Shown here: positions 44,201-53,600 of the stretch, in pieces | Position numbering within the stretch: the stretch's first letter is position 1 | Layout: the number at the start of each line of letters is the position of its first letter | Assembly (NCBI GenBank): GCA_039513195.1 | Contig: JBCCRM010000013.1 | Span: 69,925-133,924 of the forward strand | Source of the DNA: Thermohalobaculum sp039513195 | GTDB lineage: Bacteria; Pseudomonadota; Alphaproteobacteria; Rhodobacterales; Rhodobacteraceae | Length of the DNA stretch: 64,000 nucleotides | Direction: 5' to 3' | Program-made: the position numbers and the translations under genes | Notes under the pieces: model-generated | Seen by the model: the letters and a program-made list of their open reading frames with translations, nothing else | Database searches by the model: none | What the model was told of the DNA's origin: nothing

Positions 44201-44551
44201 CTCGCGATTGCCCAACAGCCCGCCCTCGTAGGCATCGGAGGCGACGAACGCGCCGTCCACGTAGAGTTCCAACCCGCCTGCGCCGAAATTCACTGCGACC
44301 GCGTGCGGCGACCCCGCTACGATATCGCCGCCGGTCAGCTCGAAGCTCTTGCTCTCCGACTGCAGGCGCAGGCGGATCTCGCCGTTATGGAGCCAGACCG
44401 TCAGATGCCCACCATCGCCGTAGCGATAGGCATCCTTCGAGATCAGCCCCTGTCGTCCATCGGTCGCATCCGCGACGAAGTCGAAGGCGATGGCGCCCGA
44501 AGCGAGCTCCCAAGCGGACGAGTGGTCGAGGATTTGCATCGGGGTCACCAT
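41276..44551 (-). CDS. LamG/CBM6 multi-domain carbohydrate-binding exoprotein
   Basis: A 1091-residue protein without an N-terminal signal peptide. In order: a LamG/concanavalin-like domain (about 1-165; LELYVDGAFVASDAYEG), a cadherin-like segment (175-265), CBM6 (275-405; RIEAEDFDATEGVGVF, NGEWVRYDGVDFG), a PDPDPxPDPE linker, an unnamed module A (450-655), a second linker, CBM6 number two (700-830), a third linker and module B (850-1065), which is a clear paralogue of A. It ends SPVEEAWDMLL, a negatively charged then hydrophobic tail. No catalytic domain is seen. It probably binds an extracellular polysaccharide. An AraC regulator is divergent upstream. Confidence 0.87.
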   Translation of the reverse strand: MVTPMQILDHSSAWELASGAIAFDFVADATDGRQGLISKDAYRYGDGGHLTVWLHNGEIRLRLQSESKSFELTGGDIVAGSPHAVAVNFGAGGLELYVDGAFVASDAYEGGLLGNREPIVIGASQWGSSAETADELVHPFTGDVTGLQVFDTRLSAAKITALASPGDEPAPEPGNAPPVPLAPDLAVTAEEGEETRIPLDDLFDDADGDALSYALAGAPDFAALDGNVLVFDPQAADRGTYTLSVSASDGSAASAPLQITATVQDTAPADPPAVQRIEAEDFDATEGVGVFGWAGNTQIGATRNGEWVRYDGVDFGADAAADQAITLRLSSGSKGGTLQIRTDAPDGPLLASYDTGNTGGWGSYETVSLDLGALSGRKDLYFVFVGSAKSIMDVDWFEIATIAGEAPPAPDPDPTPDPDPMPDPEPDPAPEPDPEPGPAPEPAPPAGETTLTVGKRTFAANTTDEQDWEDGVSVAAFDIYGDPAQIKYRKTNPNGNPEPEDGIGVDGPDDRIGYQIDYMREQDASERLVVDFGSGVRDLVFEVGHLGGEEGPKIGGVNLPETGKWTALGADGGEIATGLIGPETSLDGLIPGSYGRYRFAVTAPEPVHRLVLEATEFGHGDTPFDAGQISGNGGRNSSEYTLRSVTYTRVDPTAEPTPVPDPDPVEEPVPDPDPAPDPDPMPDPGPDPEPTPEGDVQTFEAEDFDATQGVGIYTKGSVTQIGATRDGEWVRYDAVDFGDEPAMMHALTLTFASGSKGGAVEIRTGAPVGPLLASFATAGTGGWTAYQTATVDLGPLSGSQDLYFVFVGSEKSIIDIDRFSIAPAGPAEPAPDPQPEPETDPLPALGDAITLSAEDDPLSDNGDGTQDWGAGVTVSALSPGGGAGQVVLDTQFVNIGLGVAGPNSRWSQIDNVDLGGRRDPDDAASEVLIVDFGGLVTNVEIGIGQLGLTESGGTPETGKWTAFGAAGQEMETGLIGPDQTITDLSGVSGRAKIRLAHEISVDEPIARLEIEATHFGHGAKGFRTQGGVGTDSSDFNLMDVSFTRIEADAAGAADDLIAAQRVRPHAGDLPAPELVGMGDLSPVEEAWDMLL

Positions 44552-44769
44552 GTCGTCTGCTGCTGTGCCTGTGCGGGCGACTTGGTTGCCGCCTCCATGT
44601 TCTGCGGTCGGCCAAACCGGTTGGCGCTTGCGCGGTCAGCTCGACCTCATGGGTAGCAGCGCGGGACAAATGCTGTCTTGAACGGGGTTGACCGGCAGCG
44701 GCAAGCAGCGCTTTGGGGCCCCGGCCGGCCGCCTTGGTTTGACCACATTTCTCGCTTAGCCGCCGGGTT

Positions 44770-45582
44770 ATGGCGGATCCCGAACGCTCTTCTTCTTACT
44801 GGTTACGTGCCGCCCAGGCTGGGCTGCAGCTCCATGGCGCCGAGCCTGCGGCTCACCGCTACGACCGGCATGCCCACGACGATTACTCGGTCATTCTGGT
44901 GACCGAGGGGGCCAAGATCCTGCGCGTCGGCAAGCAGCGCCACGAGGTGCGGCCGGGTCAAATTGTCGTTATAAACCCGGGGGAAAGCCATGAATGCGAA
45001 CCCCTACGCGGCGCCGAGTGGGCGCATCGTTGCTGGTATCTCCGCCCCGATGCGGCCGCAGCGGTGACGGGAGAGCCGAGCGAGGGATTACGCAGCTTCC
45101 GCAGCCCGGTGATCGACGATCCGGCGCTGGCGCTCGCCTTGCGGAAGGCCCATGCCGCCGGGCCCGATACGACAGACGGGACCGGCGATCTTCGGCAGCT
45201 CTGGACCCTCTCCGCGCTCTTCGACCGGACCGAGGCGGCGAAGGCGAAGACGACCGGCAAGGCTTCGCGCGCGCGGGCGGAGCTTTACCGCCATCTGCTC
45301 ACGAAATCGCTCGATGAAAGGCTCGACCTCGACGCCCTCGCGCAGGCCGCAGGCGTTACGCGGTTTCAGGTCATCCGCGACGTCAATCGCAGCTATGGCA
45401 TGAGCCCTGCGGTGTTTCTGCGCAACCTCCGATTGCGGGAGGCACAGCGCTTGATCCGCGAGCACACTCCGCTGGTCGAGGTCAGCGCCGAAACCGGCTT
45501 CGCCGATCAGAGCCATTTCTGCCGTAGCTTCAAGGGCGCCTTCGGGGTGACACCAACGGCCTACCGGGCCGCGTTCCACTGA
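44770..45582 (+). CDS. AraC family transcriptional regulator with cupin sensor
   Basis: A 270-residue regulator. The N-terminal cupin ligand domain includes HRYDRHAHDDYSVILVTEGA and GQIVVINPGESHECEPL. The C-terminal pair of helix-turn-helix motifs comprises LDLDALAQAAGVTRFQVIRD and PLVEVSAETGFADQSHFCRS then FKGAFGVTPTAYRAAF, the AraC signature. It is divergent from the LamG/CBM6 gene across about 220 bases and converges on the giant RTX gene with a 13-base gap. Many members of this cupin-AraC group (LysR-like efflux or sugar control) act on a divergent neighbour, so the LamG/CBM6 gene is the likeliest target. Confidence 0.88.
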   Translation: MADPERSSSYWLRAAQAGLQLHGAEPAAHRYDRHAHDDYSVILVTEGAKILRVGKQRHEVRPGQIVVINPGESHECEPLRGAEWAHRCWYLRPDAAAAVTGEPSEGLRSFRSPVIDDPALALALRKAHAAGPDTTDGTGDLRQLWTLSALFDRTEAAKAKTTGKASRARAELYRHLLTKSLDERLDLDALAQAAGVTRFQVIRDVNRSYGMSPAVFLRNLRLREAQRLIREHTPLVEVSAETGFADQSHFCRSFKGAFGVTPTAYRAAFH

Positions 45583-45595
45583 GGCGCGAGCGTCG

Positions 45596-48500
45596 TCAAA
45601 AGACGAAGTTGTTGTCCTCCAACAAGTCGGTGTCGAGGCCGACGAGAACGATCGCGCCATCGCCAGGCGCCATCACGATGGTGTCCGCCCGCCGGTCTAT
45701 GATCTGCAGATCCGCCAGTCCGTTCACGCGCACGTGGCCGGAGAAATCCAGCAGCTCCCCGGCCGTGGCGGCGAAATCGGTGATCCGTGCGCTGCCGTAG
45801 TTGGTGTCGAAGGCAAAGCGGTCCAGTCCGCCCTCGCCGGACAGCACGTCCTGGCCGGTGCCGCCGTTCAGGGTGTCCGCGCCGGCCCCACCGCGGAGGC
45901 GGTCATTCCCGGAATTCCCCTGCAGAGTGTCGGCCCCGGCATCGCCACGCAGGTCGTCATTGCCGGCCCCGCCCAGGATAAGGTCCCTGCCCTCGCCGCC
46001 GAACAGAAGATCGTTGCCCGGTCCGCCATTGACCAGGTCGTTGCCGTCGCCGCCGCGTAGGACATCGTTGCCGCCATTGCCGAGCATCCGGTCATTGCCG
46101 GCCCCGCCGCCGATGACATCGCCGCCGCTGCCGCCGAAGAGAGTGTCGAGGCCGGAGCCGCCGTTCAAGGTGTCCGCATCAGCCTGGCCGCGCAGGAAGT
46201 CGTTGCCAGACCCGCCGATCAGCCGATCCGCCCCGGCCTCGCCATTCGCGATATCGTCGCCGATACCGCCGAACAACCGGTCGTCGCCCGCCCGGCCGAA
46301 CATGCGGTCGTCGCCGCGCCCGCCGAGGCCGCGATTGTCTCCGTCGTCGAGCATAAGCACATCGTCAAAGGGGGTCAGCAACACACCTTCGATCCCGCGG
46401 ATGGTGTCCCCCTTGGTTACGTCGGTATTGCTGGCGCCGTTGGCGAGATTGTATACGACCCGCTCCTCCAGCCTCGTGAAATCCAGGCTGTCGGCGGAGG
46501 ACGCAGTGGCGAAGACCCGGTCGACGCCGTCGCTCAGCACGATCCGGCTGGCGGCCGTGCCGCCGACAAACCGCTCGATTCCTGTGAAGCGGCCGATCGC
46601 CTGTTCGCGCATGGTGGCAAGGGTGATGGTGAAACGCTCGTCAGCGGGGATCTCGCGGGCCTCGTCGGCCTCGTCGTTGACAAAGGCGGGGTCGGCCTCC
46701 AGCACATCTTGGGGTGTTAGGGCGACGCCCTGATCAGTGACACGGGCATCCATCGGGCCGTTCATATCGCCGACCTCCCAAACCGGGCGGTCGACGGAGA
46801 ACACTGCCTGATAGGTCCCGGCCTCGAAATCCACCGTGACCGTGCCAGCGAGATTGCCGAAATCGAGCGTGTCGGTCCCGGCGCCGCCATCGATGCTCTT
46901 GTCGCCTAAATCGACGATGATCGTATCATTGCCCTGGCCGCCAAAGGCGGTGTCATTGCCGGTGCCGAGCGTCAGGACATCCGCGCCGCCGAGGCCGGTG
47001 AACGTGTCATCGCCCTCGCCGCCGGAAAAGCCGTTATCGCCGTCATCGCCGAAAAAGCTGTCGTTGCCATCACCACCGATGGCGTTCTCGATCTCCCACA
47101 GCGTATCGACCTCGGTCCGCACGACGCTGCCATTGACCTCGACCCGCTGCATGGCGATCTGGGTGGTCCGACCGCTGCTGACATCGAAGCCGGCGGCCAG
47201 GTCGACTGTGACACCGCCGAAATTGGTGGTCTCGATCTCGCCATTCTGGCCATTCGGTGCGGAGTACGCGTAGGAGACTGTATCGAGATCGCTGCCGCCA
47301 TCCAGGATATCCGACCCCGCGCCGCCATGGAGCAGGTCGTCTCCCGCGCCGCCAAACGCCGTGTCGGAGCCGGCGCCGCCATAGAGGGCATCGCCGCCGC
47401 CGCGGCCTTCCATCAGATCCGATCCGCCGCGCCCAATGAACCTCTCGCCGATATCGGCACCGCGCATCAGGTCGCGATCGTTCTCGTCGCCGATCAGTTC
47501 CTCGACGCCGGTCACCGTCGCCCGGTAAATCGGGTCGCCATTGCCGGCGCGGTCGATGGCCACGATGCTGCGCAGGGCTAGATCCGCGTCCATGCCTGAA
47601 AAGCGGACCCCCAAACTGTCGGTGCCGTCGCCGCCCTCGATGCTCCACTGCCCGCCAGACACCGTGAAGCGGTCATCGCCGGCATCCTCACCGGTCAGGC
47701 TGCCGTTCCGCGCATCGCCGAAGGCCGCGCCAGTGCTGCCGGTCGGCATCGACAGAACCAACGCATCGTCGCCCGCGCCGCCGATCAAGGTCGCCTCATC
47801 GACGCTGCGCACGGTCAGCGTATCGTCGCCCGCGCCGCCATCGAGCACCGCGAAGGGATTGTTGTCGCCATTCTCGACGCTGATCTCGTCGCGCCCGCCG
47901 CGGCCTTCCACCGTGACGCCACCGCCGGTGAACAAGGAGAACCGATCATCCTCGGCCGAGCCGAGGAACAGCTCGAACCCCTCCACATTGCCCGAGGCGA
48001 TGACCGAAGGCCCACTGTTGTTGTCGAGGTCGATCCCTTCGCTGTCCTGGGCGTCGAAGGCGCGCAGGGTCGACCCTATGGCACCCTGCGTGCGGACCAA
48101 CCAGCGGACATCGGCAATGGCACCGAGGTCGAGGATGTCGAACCCGCCGCCACCCTCGTAATTCGCGCCGCCGGTGCCTGCGATCACCCGGTCGTTGCCT
48201 TCGCCACCGCGCACGCCGCGACCGGCCTTACCCGCCCGGATGAAATCGTCCCCACCGCCGCCGTCCAGGATCAGGTCCTCCTGATCCACACCGCGCAAGG
48301 TGTCCGCGAATTCGGAGCCGATATAGCTCTCGACATTCACCGCCAAATCCGTGGCGAGCCGCCGCCCGGCATCGTCATAGCGGATGATCCGGCCGGAGGC
48401 GGCGAGGATCTCCACCGGCCCGGGCATCTCCCGATCTCGGTTCGGAAACTCGGAAGAATAGGTCCGTTCGATCCCCGCCCGGGTGTCGCGGTAGCTGATC

Positions 48501-50527
48501 GCTTGGGCGTAGCTCAACGTGTCGCTACTGCCCGCCCCGCCGTCATAGAACTCGCCCTGCCCGCGGACGACCGAGGCACCGGCGACCAGAAAGTCGTTCC
48601 CGTCCTCGCCGAAAACGCTGTCGACGCCGTCGCCGCCCACCAGGATGTCGCGGTCCTCGCCGCCCTCCAGACGGTCGCTGCCGCCCTGCCCATCCAGAAT
48701 ATCCTGGCCGCTGCCGGACGACAGCCAATTGGCGCCGTCGTCGCCGATCACCAGCGCGTCGTTATCGCCGACGGCGTTGACGTTTTCGATGTTGCGCAGG
48801 ATCGAGGTGCCGGTATTTCGCAGCACCTCCTTACGCAGATCCGCCTCGATGTCGTTCCCGCCGCCGGACGCGTCGAAGAACCGCCAGGTGTCGATCCCGC
48901 CGCCGCCGTCGATGGTGTCATCGCCGCCCCGGCTTTCGATCACATCGTTGCCGGACCCACCGAACAGGCTGTCATTCTGCTCGCTGCCCACGACCCTGTC
49001 GTCGCCGGATTGGCCGCGGATATCGATGGCATAGTTGCGGGCGAACAGAAAGTCGTCGTCGTCGTCCGGGTTGCGGTTGCCCCGCAGGATCCGGTCCGTC
49101 GTGGGCGACGCGGGCGCCACGAAGACATTGTTGAGGAGCGACTCTTTGGAGATCGTCAGATCGGCGAAGACAAAGGTCTCGATCGACGCCAGCTGGTCTG
49201 TGCCATCGTCGATGCGCCGGTCCCGCGGCGCGCTGTGGGTGAAGTAGATGGGCGCAAGCAGCGCCTGCGCCTTGCTTGCCGTGGCGTCCTGATAGAACTC
49301 GTACTCGCCGAACCGACCGCGAAAGGCCGCCTGATCCTGGCCGCCGCCGCCTTGCAGGATGTCGTCCCCCTCGCCCGCCGTCAGCAGATCGTCGCCGGCA
49401 AGGCCCCGGATCAGATCGTTGCCAGCGCCTGCATCGAGGACATCGGCCTCGGCACTGCCAGTGAGGATATCATTGGTCGCTGCCGCGATCCCCAACGGCG
49501 TCTCGGCCGCATCGCCCAAATCGCCGATGAAGTCGAGATCGACCCTTTGCAGGAACGGGTCGAGGTTGAGCAAATCGTCTACGTCCAGATATTCGCCGAG
49601 CTTGTCGAGCGCCTGTTCCACATCATCGGCGACCCCGTCGAAGATGTTCGGGCTCGGCAGCAGATCGGTGATCTCGTCCTTCACCCGGTCGATGATCTTG
49701 TCGATCCCAAGGGTGTCGAGGATGTAGTCGATCACCGGCTGTACCGTGATCTCAAATATGAAACCGGCCGCATCCAGCACCGGCTCTATCGGGCGGAGGA
49801 CCTTGTAGACCTCGCCCAGAACCCGATCCATGCGCCCGACGATTTCGCAGAACTCGCGCAGATCGCGCTGTGCGCCGAGGATGATGTCAAACGGGCGTTG
49901 CGGAACCAGGCCGTTTAGGTCGTCTTGCGCCTCCCGGACATCGCCGAAAAGGGCGTTGATGCCGTTTGGCCCCGCCAGGGCGTCATTGGCGGGTGCAACC
50001 GCTCGGTCCAAGTCGCGCGACAGGGCCCGAACTTCGGGACGCAGCGGGTTGCGCGGATCGTCGGCGAATTCGAATGCCTCGATGGTGTTTTCGACGGCAT
50101 CCTCGGTCTCGGCGATTTTGGCCTCGGCCTCGAGCAAACGCGCCTGGTCGCGCTCGATGGCCCGGTCCACCTCGTCGAGACCGTTGGCAAGCGGGCTTTC
50201 GTTGATCCTATCCTGAACTTCGTTCGCCCGACGCTCGATATCGCGGGCGGCGCGCTGAATGTCACTGGCGATATCCTCGCCGACGCGGCCGAGACGCCCG
50301 ACCACCCCGGGCGCCTTCGACATGATTTTGAAGATGATCTTCTGCGTCGCGACCAGACTTTCCAACTGATCGGCACAACGCGCGATCTCGGCTGGGGTCT
50401 GCAGCGACAACTCGACATCTCGGATGATATCGCGGGTGTCCTGCAGGCCGTCCCGTACCCCGGCAACATTGCCGCGCAGCGTTCCGAGATTGCCGTCAAA
50501 GGATTGTAACTCTGGACCGGCCGTCAT
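45596..50527 (-). CDS. Giant RTX calcium-binding exoprotein with helical N-terminus
   Basis: A 1643-residue secreted protein starting MTAGPELQSF (GGGGTG site upstream; the longer ORF is not needed). The first 350 residues are predicted mainly alpha-helical/coiled coil (AARDIERRANEVQDRINESP; ARLLEAEAKIAETEDAVENT). From about 370 on there are many GGxGxDxLx-type RTX nonapeptides in several blocks, interleaved with beta-rich inserts. The longest run is close to the C-terminus (RMLGNGGNDVLRGGDGNDL; NGGPGNDLLFGGEGRDLI). The tail ends LLEDNNFVF, typical of a type I secretion signal. Without a recognisable toxin or enzyme domain its role is unknown; adhesion, surface-layer or lipase-like roles are all possible. 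Confidence 0.9.
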   Translation of the reverse strand: MTAGPELQSFDGNLGTLRGNVAGVRDGLQDTRDIIRDVELSLQTPAEIARCADQLESLVATQKIIFKIMSKAPGVVGRLGRVGEDIASDIQRAARDIERRANEVQDRINESPLANGLDEVDRAIERDQARLLEAEAKIAETEDAVENTIEAFEFADDPRNPLRPEVRALSRDLDRAVAPANDALAGPNGINALFGDVREAQDDLNGLVPQRPFDIILGAQRDLREFCEIVGRMDRVLGEVYKVLRPIEPVLDAAGFIFEITVQPVIDYILDTLGIDKIIDRVKDEITDLLPSPNIFDGVADDVEQALDKLGEYLDVDDLLNLDPFLQRVDLDFIGDLGDAAETPLGIAAATNDILTGSAEADVLDAGAGNDLIRGLAGDDLLTAGEGDDILQGGGGQDQAAFRGRFGEYEFYQDATASKAQALLAPIYFTHSAPRDRRIDDGTDQLASIETFVFADLTISKESLLNNVFVAPASPTTDRILRGNRNPDDDDDFLFARNYAIDIRGQSGDDRVVGSEQNDSLFGGSGNDVIESRGGDDTIDGGGGIDTWRFFDASGGGNDIEADLRKEVLRNTGTSILRNIENVNAVGDNDALVIGDDGANWLSSGSGQDILDGQGGSDRLEGGEDRDILVGGDGVDSVFGEDGNDFLVAGASVVRGQGEFYDGGAGSSDTLSYAQAISYRDTRAGIERTYSSEFPNRDREMPGPVEILAASGRIIRYDDAGRRLATDLAVNVESYIGSEFADTLRGVDQEDLILDGGGGDDFIRAGKAGRGVRGGEGNDRVIAGTGGANYEGGGGFDILDLGAIADVRWLVRTQGAIGSTLRAFDAQDSEGIDLDNNSGPSVIASGNVEGFELFLGSAEDDRFSLFTGGGVTVEGRGGRDEISVENGDNNPFAVLDGGAGDDTLTVRSVDEATLIGGAGDDALVLSMPTGSTGAAFGDARNGSLTGEDAGDDRFTVSGGQWSIEGGDGTDSLGVRFSGMDADLALRSIVAIDRAGNGDPIYRATVTGVEELIGDENDRDLMRGADIGERFIGRGGSDLMEGRGGGDALYGGAGSDTAFGGAGDDLLHGGAGSDILDGGSDLDTVSYAYSAPNGQNGEIETTNFGGVTVDLAAGFDVSSGRTTQIAMQRVEVNGSVVRTEVDTLWEIENAIGGDGNDSFFGDDGDNGFSGGEGDDTFTGLGGADVLTLGTGNDTAFGGQGNDTIIVDLGDKSIDGGAGTDTLDFGNLAGTVTVDFEAGTYQAVFSVDRPVWEVGDMNGPMDARVTDQGVALTPQDVLEADPAFVNDEADEAREIPADERFTITLATMREQAIGRFTGIERFVGGTAASRIVLSDGVDRVFATASSADSLDFTRLEERVVYNLANGASNTDVTKGDTIRGIEGVLLTPFDDVLMLDDGDNRGLGGRGDDRMFGRAGDDRLFGGIGDDIANGEAGADRLIGGSGNDFLRGQADADTLNGGSGLDTLFGGSGGDVIGGGAGNDRMLGNGGNDVLRGGDGNDLVNGGPGNDLLFGGEGRDLILGGAGNDDLRGDAGADTLQGNSGNDRLRGGAGADTLNGGTGQDVLSGEGGLDRFAFDTNYGSARITDFAATAGELLDFSGHVRVNGLADLQIIDRRADTIVMAPGDGAIVLVGLDTDLLEDNNFVF

Positions 50528-50693
50528 ACGCACCCCATCACACCTGGCGCCAAACGCACGCAAGACCCGGCGCAAGCGCAGGTGATGAAGTGTGTCAGGC
50601 CGTTTCCCCCTAGGTCAGCTGTTTACAGGGCAATGGCCCGATTTGGTACCGAATTCGGCCACCCGGCCCGGGATGGCGGCGCCGGTCGCCCGC

Positions 50694-53600
50694 CTAACCG
50701 GTCGTTAGCGGATCATCCTGCAGGATCGTCAGCAAGCTCCACGCGTAGATCTGATCGTCGACGCTCTGGTGGATCGTATACTCGGCCGCCGGCACCAAGT
50801 TATGAAAATCGTTGAACATTTCCAGATAGGGCATCTGGTTGTTACCATTGGCCCAGAAGGTGTTTCCGGTCGAATCGGCGATGGAGTTCCAGGCGCCCCA
50901 GGGGTTCGAGTAAAAGCCATAGACAGTGATGCCGTCGACATCCTGATCGGTGGCGATCCCATCCGCATGGAGGACATCGTCCGGCTCGTCATAGGCGAGG
51001 CCGCGATCCACCGTCCCAGTGGTCTGAGAGAGATTGTCCGGGTTCATCCCCATGCCGAAGGGCATCGAGGCAGCGATAGCGTCGAGATACTTCGCCTCCC
51101 CGGTCAGGTTATGCGCATAGGCCAACAACTCGAAATTGTCCCCTGCAGTTGTGAAGGTGTTGAATCCCCAATTCTGGCCGAATTGCGGGTTCTGCAGCGT
51201 GTCGAAGCCATTCCCCTCCGCATATCCGAGGACTTGATCGGCCGCTGTGGTGATCCGACCAATGGCATAGCTGTGCAGGCTGGCGTCCACCTCAATCTCC
51301 GACGGGTCGAGCTTGGCATAAGCGATGTTGCCATCGGCATTGTGGTGGCGCCTGCCGATCTCGACATAGACGTCGTGATAGGCCGTGTCCTCGGTCAGGC
51401 TGTAGAGTTCCACCGCCGCGGTTTGCCGGGCATCGACAGACTTGTTTTGGGTCCCGCCGCTCGCCTTGCTGATGTCGCTTCGACTGGCGGCATAGTCCCC
51501 CTCCGCCCAGTCGAACGCAGCGATGGCGCGGCTCTCCAGGTCGGCGGCGATGTCCGGTGCATAGGGGTAGAGCGCGGTGGCCAGTTGTGCGGCCGCCTGG
51601 GCATAGTTGTAGCTGGCGAAGTAGTCGGGGGCGTAGATAAAGGCCTCCACCTCCTCCCAGCTTTGAGTGCCCTGCGGGTGGCTGTCGAACTCATAGCCAG
51701 CCGAGACCGCGCCATCCGCCCGCTGCAGGTTCGAATAGAGCGACAGGCCCCACAGCGCCTCGTTGAGGATATCCGGGATCCCATCCTTCGCATCCGGCGT
51801 GCTGGGCTCGAAGCCCTCGAAGAAGTCCGGGTTGGCCTCAAAGGCACGGACCAGGGTCGAGACCACGTTCAAGTGCTTGCCATTGGTGTCGAAGTCGCCA
51901 GCATCGAACCAGCCGCCGGAGACCTCGTCGATGGTAAAGGCCTGCGACCGATCGGCGGCCGGGGGCAGGACCTTCAGCCGGTCGCCTGCGCCGAAAAAGC
52001 GTACATCCGCCTCTGACACATCTGTCTGGTAGAAGACGATGTCTTCGTTGCCCTCGCGGACGAAGTCGGAATGGCTGCCATCGAGCTCGATGAACGCCCG
52101 GTGGTTCAGCAGCCCCTGCAGCGAGAGGTCGAGCATCTCCTCGATCACACCATCCCGGATCTCGAAGACATGGCTGGTGCCGACGCCGTCTACCTCGATG
52201 CGGTATCGGCCCGGCATATCGACGCTGCTGAAATCGATGTTCCAGACCTCGGCACCGGTTTGCTCGTTGACGCCCTGGGCAAGGCTCAGCGTGCCCTCCG
52301 CCACCGCCGCACCGGAGGCTGCGTCGACCACCCGATACCCAGTATCGGCCGAGTAGGAGACGCCGCCGCCCTCACTGGACATAAAGCTCGACAGCTTGGC
52401 GAGCTTCGACGGGCTTGCGATGTCGTAGACGCGGGCGTTGTGGATTGCGGGGCTTACCGCGTCGAAAGGCTTGAAGTCGATCTCGCCGAGGCGCCCGTCC
52501 GTGAAGCGCAGGCGGTAGCCTTCCACCGCCTCCAGATCCTGGGGCAGGATGATGTGGTATTCGTGCTCATAGACCTGGCCCTTTATGCCAGGCGCTTTGG
52601 CAACCGCATCGGCGATCTTGGTCACGCGATGCACGGCGGTCGGCGTTATCTCGCGGCCATCCGGCAAGATGATGCGCAGATCCGACGGGTCGATGTTGCG
52701 GTCGAAGCTCTCCTCGACCCAGTCGTCGATGCTTTGGGCATCACCGATGATCTCGTTTTGCTTGACGCTCAGCAGCAGCGTGTTGTCCGCCGCCGCCGCA
52801 AGGCCGACATCAGGGACGCCGCGCTGGTTCAGCGTGACGTTGTAGGTCTCGGCCAGAGCCTCGGCGTCCTTGGTGCGAAGGTCCCGCTGATAGCTGCCAT
52901 TGCCCGGCCCCGGTTCAGGCTGGGGTTCCGGCTCGGGCTCCGGTGGCCCAATTGGCTTTGGGTCAGGCTCGGGTTCCGGGTCGGGCGGCCCAATCGGCTC
53001 TGGCTCCGGTTCGGGATCAGGCGGCCCAATCGGCTTTGGCGCATCGGGCGCCGCAACCTCAAAGGTGAACTCGACACTCTCGATCGGTGTGCCCGTCGCG
53101 CCCTTTCCGGCATAAACCTCGATGGTCAGCGCATTGTCGCCGAGGCCAAAGCCGGCATCCCCGCGGAAATCGCTGCCGTTATTCCCGAACAATGCAAAGG
53201 GGCTGAGGTTCTCGATGCTGGTGGTCTGGGCATGGACTAGCTTGACGCTGCCGATTGCCGGCGCGCCATCTGCCGGGATGCCGTAAAGGCTGAGCCTTCG
53301 CCCTTCCACCAGTTCCGCAGGGACCGTCTCGCCGGCGATCAACTCAGTCAGGGTTTCGTCCTTGTCCGTATCGACCAAGAACAGGCGCAGCGATTGCAGG
53401 CCCGGCTGAGGCTCTGGGTTGGGCTGAGGTTCTGGCTCAGGGTCGGGCTGCGGCTCAGGCTGCGGCGCCGGAGCGCCCGCGAATACGGGTGAGCCCTCGA
53501 TAAACACTCGCGCCGCCTGGGCCGTGCCATCCTCGTCGCCGGTGAGGGCAAAGAACAGCATCCCTGCATCGGATGGGTCATTCTGCTTTGTGTTCCCGAC

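Noticed and set aside
45600..49500. Dense direct repeats that could be mistaken for a tandem DNA repeat or CRISPR array
   Set aside because: The periodicity is 27 bases in coding phase and encodes RTX nonapeptides; there are no unique spacers.
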